A stretch of 38,388 nt of DNA from Clostridia bacterium. Its GTDB lineage: Bacteria > Bacillota > Clostridia > Christensenellales > Pumilibacteraceae. Positions within the stretch are counted from its first letter, which is position 1. Each line of letters starts with the position of its first letter. Shown piece after piece: positions 36,464-38,388 of the stretch. The stretch lies in assembly GCA_013316045.1 (NCBI GenBank), contig WSNJ01000007.1, positions 1 through 38,388 on the forward strand, given 5' to 3'. The position numbers were made by a program, and so were the translations under genes. The notes beneath the pieces were generated by a model. The model saw nothing but the letters and a program-made list of their open reading frames with translations. It was not told the DNA's origin and made no database searches.

Positions 36464-37425
36464 CGCCTTGCCCAGCAAAAGGCGTAAAGCCGTTGCAGAT
36501 AGGCGGCGTTACGCTGAGTAACAACATCTTTCTCGCGCCGCTCGCGGGCTATACGGACATAGCGTTCCGCCGTCTTTGCCGCGATTTCGGGGCGGGACTT
36601 ACTACGACCGAAATGGTCAGCGTAAAAGGGCTTTACTATAACAGCGCAAACACGCGCGAACTGCTTGCCGCGGCGGACAACGAAACGCCGTCGTGCGTTC
36701 AGCTTTTCGGGTCGGATAAGGAGTTTTTCGTAAGGGCGATAAATTCTCCCGAGCTTGAAAAGTTCGATATCATAGATATAAATATGGGTTGCCCGATGCC
36801 GAAAATCACGAAAAACGGCGACGGCTCCGCGCTTATGAAAGATGTACGAAAAGCCGCTGGAATAGTCGAAGCGTGCGCGAAAACGGGTCGCACCGTAACC
36901 GTTAAAATGCGCACGGGGTGGGACAAGATAAACGCCGTGGAGTTTGCACGCGCGTTGCAGGACGCGGGAGCTAAACTTATAGCCGTTCACGGCAGAACGA
37001 CGCAAATGCTGTACGGCGGAAACGCCGATTGGGACGTTATAGCGTCCGTAGCCGCCGCGCTCGAAATTCCCGTAATAGGAAACGGCGATATAAAGACGGT
37101 CGGCGAAGTCGAGTTCGCGCTTGAAAACTACGGCGTTGCGGGCGTTATGATAGGCAGGGGCGCGCTCGGACAGCCCGACCTGTTCGCACGGCTTACGGGT
37201 CGCGACGGCGGCAGGCTCGTCGATATTATCTTAAAGCATATAGATTATATGCGCGCATACTTTCCCGAACGCTACGTAGTAACGAATATGCGCAAACATC
37301 TTGCCTGCTACTTGAAAGGCGTTCCCGACACGAAACAACTCCGACAGGAAGTCAACGTTGTCGAAAACTTAAACGAACTCGTGGATAAAATCAAAACAAC
37401 TTTCGGCGTTAAGGAGAACTTGTAA
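36460..37425 (+). CDS. dusB: tRNA-dihydrouridine synthase
   Basis: Flavin enzyme that reduces uridine to dihydrouridine in tRNA D-loops. The FMN barrel is clear: LAPLAGYTDIAFR at the start, QLFGSD, DINMGCPMPK with the catalytic Cys111, VKMRTGW, AVHGRTTQMLYGG, IGNGDI and MIGRGALGQPDLF. The length of 321 fits the DusB branch. The ATG overlaps the mazG stop by 4 nt. A DusB-type enzyme next to nucleotide clean-up functions is common in Bacillota. Confidence 0.93.
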   Translation: MTPCPAKGVKPLQIGGVTLSNNIFLAPLAGYTDIAFRRLCRDFGAGLTTTEMVSVKGLYYNSANTRELLAAADNETPSCVQLFGSDKEFFVRAINSPELEKFDIIDINMGCPMPKITKNGDGSALMKDVRKAAGIVEACAKTGRTVTVKMRTGWDKINAVEFARALQDAGAKLIAVHGRTTQMLYGGNADWDVIASVAAALEIPVIGNGDIKTVGEVEFALENYGVAGVMIGRGALGQPDLFARLTGRDGGRLVDIILKHIDYMRAYFPERYVVTNMRKHLACYLKGVPDTKQLRQEVNVVENLNELVDKIKTTFGVKENL

Positions 37426-37428
37426 CAA

Positions 37429-37788
37429 ATGATTTATTCAGTAAACCTGCTTGCGATTTTGGTTCCGATTATTCTTTTGCAATACGGACTTTCGTTGTTT
37501 TGCCTTGTAAAACTCGTTTTTCTCGACTTGCCGAAAAAAAAGTTCTGGCTTTGGAATTTCTTTATTCTGATTGTAGTTGTAATAGGAGTCGTTTCGTTTC
37601 TTGTATGCTACTTCAAGTTCCGAGATAAAGTTTTCCCGAAAAAGCCCGAAGCGGAAGAACCCGCGCCCGAAGTTTCGGAGCAAACTGCGGCAGAGCATTC
37701 GGAAATTTTCGGCGAAAAACCGGTTGCCGCCGCTCCGCAAACCGCCGAAAATGCAACGCCCGAACAGTCGGACAGTACGGAAGAATAA
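37429..37788 (+). CDS. Small membrane protein, PLDc_N-like
   Basis: A 119-residue protein with two hydrophobic segments (about 5-30 and 40-62) separated by a short basic loop (LPKKKFW), then an acidic, Pro/Glu/Ala-rich tail (about 74-119). The two-helix part resembles the PLDc_N domain found at the N-terminus of cardiolipin synthases (LLQYGLSLFCLVKLVFLD...KFWLWNFFILIVVVIG), but no phospholipase D catalytic motif follows. It begins 3 nt after dusB; AAGGAG lies about 12 nt upstream inside the dusB end. Function unknown. Confidence 0.72.
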   Translation: MIYSVNLLAILVPIILLQYGLSLFCLVKLVFLDLPKKKFWLWNFFILIVVVIGVVSFLVCYFKFRDKVFPKKPEAEEPAPEVSEQTAAEHSEIFGEKPVAAAPQTAENATPEQSDSTEE

Positions 37789-37816
37789 TTACTTGTTGTC
37801 ATTTGTACGAATTTTC

Positions 37817-37845
37817 TTGACTAAATTCCGTTTTTTTGTTATATT
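37817..37845 (+). promoter_or_regulatory. sigma-A promoter of the tRNA gene
   Basis: TTGACT (37817-37822), a 17-bp spacer and TATATT (37840-37845). The predicted start is near 37852, about 75 nt before the tRNA, leaving a GC-rich leader with repeats such as CGCTTTGCTCG and CGCTACGCGCTCG. Confidence 0.75.
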
Positions 37846-37927
37846 AGTTCTTGTTGCCGAATTGCTACTGTACTCGCTTTGCTCGTGGCGTTCGCGCTAC
37901 GCGCTCGGCTAAGGGCTCAGAATATTC

Positions 37928-38003
37928 GCTGTTATGGCTCAGCAGGTAGAGCACGTCCTTGGTAAGGACGAGGTCGCGGGTTCAAGTCCCGCTAACAGCT
38001 CCA
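37928..38003 (+). tRNA. tRNA-Thr (anticodon GGT)
   Basis: A complete cloverleaf: acceptor GCTGTTA / TAACAGC, D stem GCTC / GAGC, anticodon stem CGTCC / GGACG with loop TTGGTAA (anticodon GGT), variable loop AGGTC, T stem GCGGG / CCCGC with loop TTCAAGT, discriminator T and an encoded CCA (38001-38003). The body is 73 nt before CCA. It reads threonine codons ACC and ACU. Confidence 0.96.
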
Positions 38004-38031
38004 TCTTTATAGGACGAAAATGCTGTCCTAC

Positions 38032-38071
38032 AAAATACAGTCTGAAAACGAGAGTTTTCGGGCTGTATTTT
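38032..38071 (+). terminator. Hairpin after the tRNA gene
   Basis: A nested stem: AAAATACAG / CTGTATTTT outside and GAAAAC / GTTTTC inside. A smaller hairpin, TAGGAC / GTCCTA, lies just before it (38010-38030). It lacks a long T-run. Likely the processing or termination point of the tRNA transcript. Confidence 0.65.
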
Positions 38072-38200
38072 ACTATATATTGTGGTTTTGAGCAAAATCT
38101 GCTGTTTTTGGTTTTGACTACTGTCTTTTTGCTTGTTTTAATTAAAAACGGGATTTGAACTATCGACCAAATAGTATTAACGCATATCATCAACTAAACG

Positions 38201-38229
38201 AAAGCCGTTACTTTGTGTAGCGGCTTTTT
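38201..38229 (+). terminator. Terminator-like hairpin before the last gene
   Basis: AAAGCCG / CGGCTTT with a 13-nt loop and a T-run TTTTT to 38229. It ends transcription from the left just before the promoter of the last gene. Confidence 0.75.
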
Positions 38230-38244
38230 CATTGTCCGTTTTTC

Positions 38245-38273
38245 TTGCTTTTACTCTCTAATTTTGCTATAAT
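38245..38273 (+). promoter_or_regulatory. sigma-A promoter of the truncated last gene
   Basis: TTGCTT (38245-38250), a 17-bp spacer and a perfect TATAAT (38268-38273), preceded by TGC (extended -10). Identical hexamers and spacing to the metG promoter. Confidence 0.8.
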
Positions 38274-38315
38274 GATTATGCGATAAACAGTAATTTACAA
38301 GTGAGGCGAGAAATT

Positions 38316-38388
38316 ATGAACACCGAAATTCAAGTTGCTATTGATAAATTTAAAGAGGTAAAAGATATATTAAAAAAATTTGATAGCA
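38316..38388 (+). CDS. Start of an unidentified protein (cut by the window end)
   Basis: The ATG at 38316 opens a frame that runs to the window edge (24 codons seen). The visible residues are MNTEIQVAIDKFKEVKDIL and a Lys-rich continuation, probably helical. GAGGCG lies about 7 nt upstream and a strong promoter 43 bp upstream. Codons here are AT-rich, unlike most genes to the left. No family can be assigned from so few residues. Confidence 0.65.
   Translation, partial: MNTEIQVAIDKFKEVKDILKKFDS

Noticed and set aside
37939..38193. Minus-strand open frame over the tRNA gene containing LAGLEPATSSLPRTCST
   Set aside because: This is the well-known false translation of the antisense strand of a tRNA gene; the cloverleaf is complete on the + strand.

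Overview
This window looks like the chromosome of an uncultured Clostridia-type bacterium (Bacillota), probably from the gut. The clues are sigma-A promoters of the TTGnnn-17-TATAAT type, AGGAGG-like ribosome binding sites, Gram-positive style lipoprotein signal peptides, a gyrB-gyrA pair, a TatD gene followed by a TatD-linked radical SAM gene, a YabN/MazG fusion and a two-module DUF1540 protein. Base composition is moderate in G+C until about 38000, where it turns AT-rich. The assignment is inference; no rRNA is present.

Region 1 (1-16280) is a beta-glucan utilisation locus on the + strand. It holds two surface GH16 lipoproteins (GH16-A and GH16-B), a sugar-binding lipoprotein with two ABC permeases and no ATPase, two large paralogous lipoproteins (GLUG-A and GLUG-B) made of Ig-like domains alternating with GLUG beta-repeat blocks, a ROK-type repressor, an alpha-phosphohexomutase and a GH94 disaccharide phosphorylase. 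The inferred flow is that the GH16 enzymes cut glucan outside the cell, the GLUG and Ig-like proteins hold glycan at the surface, the importer takes up oligosaccharides, GH94 releases glucose-1-phosphate, and the mutase makes glucose-6-phosphate. Both GH16 enzymes carry the regular ExDxE motif seen in lichenases rather than the bulged ExDxxE motif of laminarinases.

Region 2 (16281-28696) is housekeeping: metG-tatD-radical SAM in one operon, gyrB and gyrA separated by a nest of three kinds of repeats, and a SWIM-SNF2 helicase with its own promoter. Region 3 (28704-31548) is on the - strand: a PHP phosphoesterase, gdhA and a DUF1540 protein. Region 4 (31638-37788) is on the + strand: rplI, an ECF substrate-binding subunit, a patatin-like lipase, a double-anchored metallo-beta-lactamase-fold protein, mazG-dusB and a small membrane protein. 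Region 5 is a tRNA-Thr(GGT) gene followed by AT-rich DNA with a tRNA-like scrap and the first 24 codons of a new gene.

Three families of short non-coding repeats are scattered between genes. Family I is a palindrome with a TGTCATTTCGA core. Family II contains an AAGGCTTCYC hairpin and ends in TGAYGAGGTT. Family III is about 120 bp, has terminal inverted repeats, and in all three copies sits in sense orientation just after a stop codon (gyrB, the metallo-beta-lactamase-fold gene, gdhA). The modular GLUG/Ig/GH16 surface system and the family III elements are the parts most worth following up.
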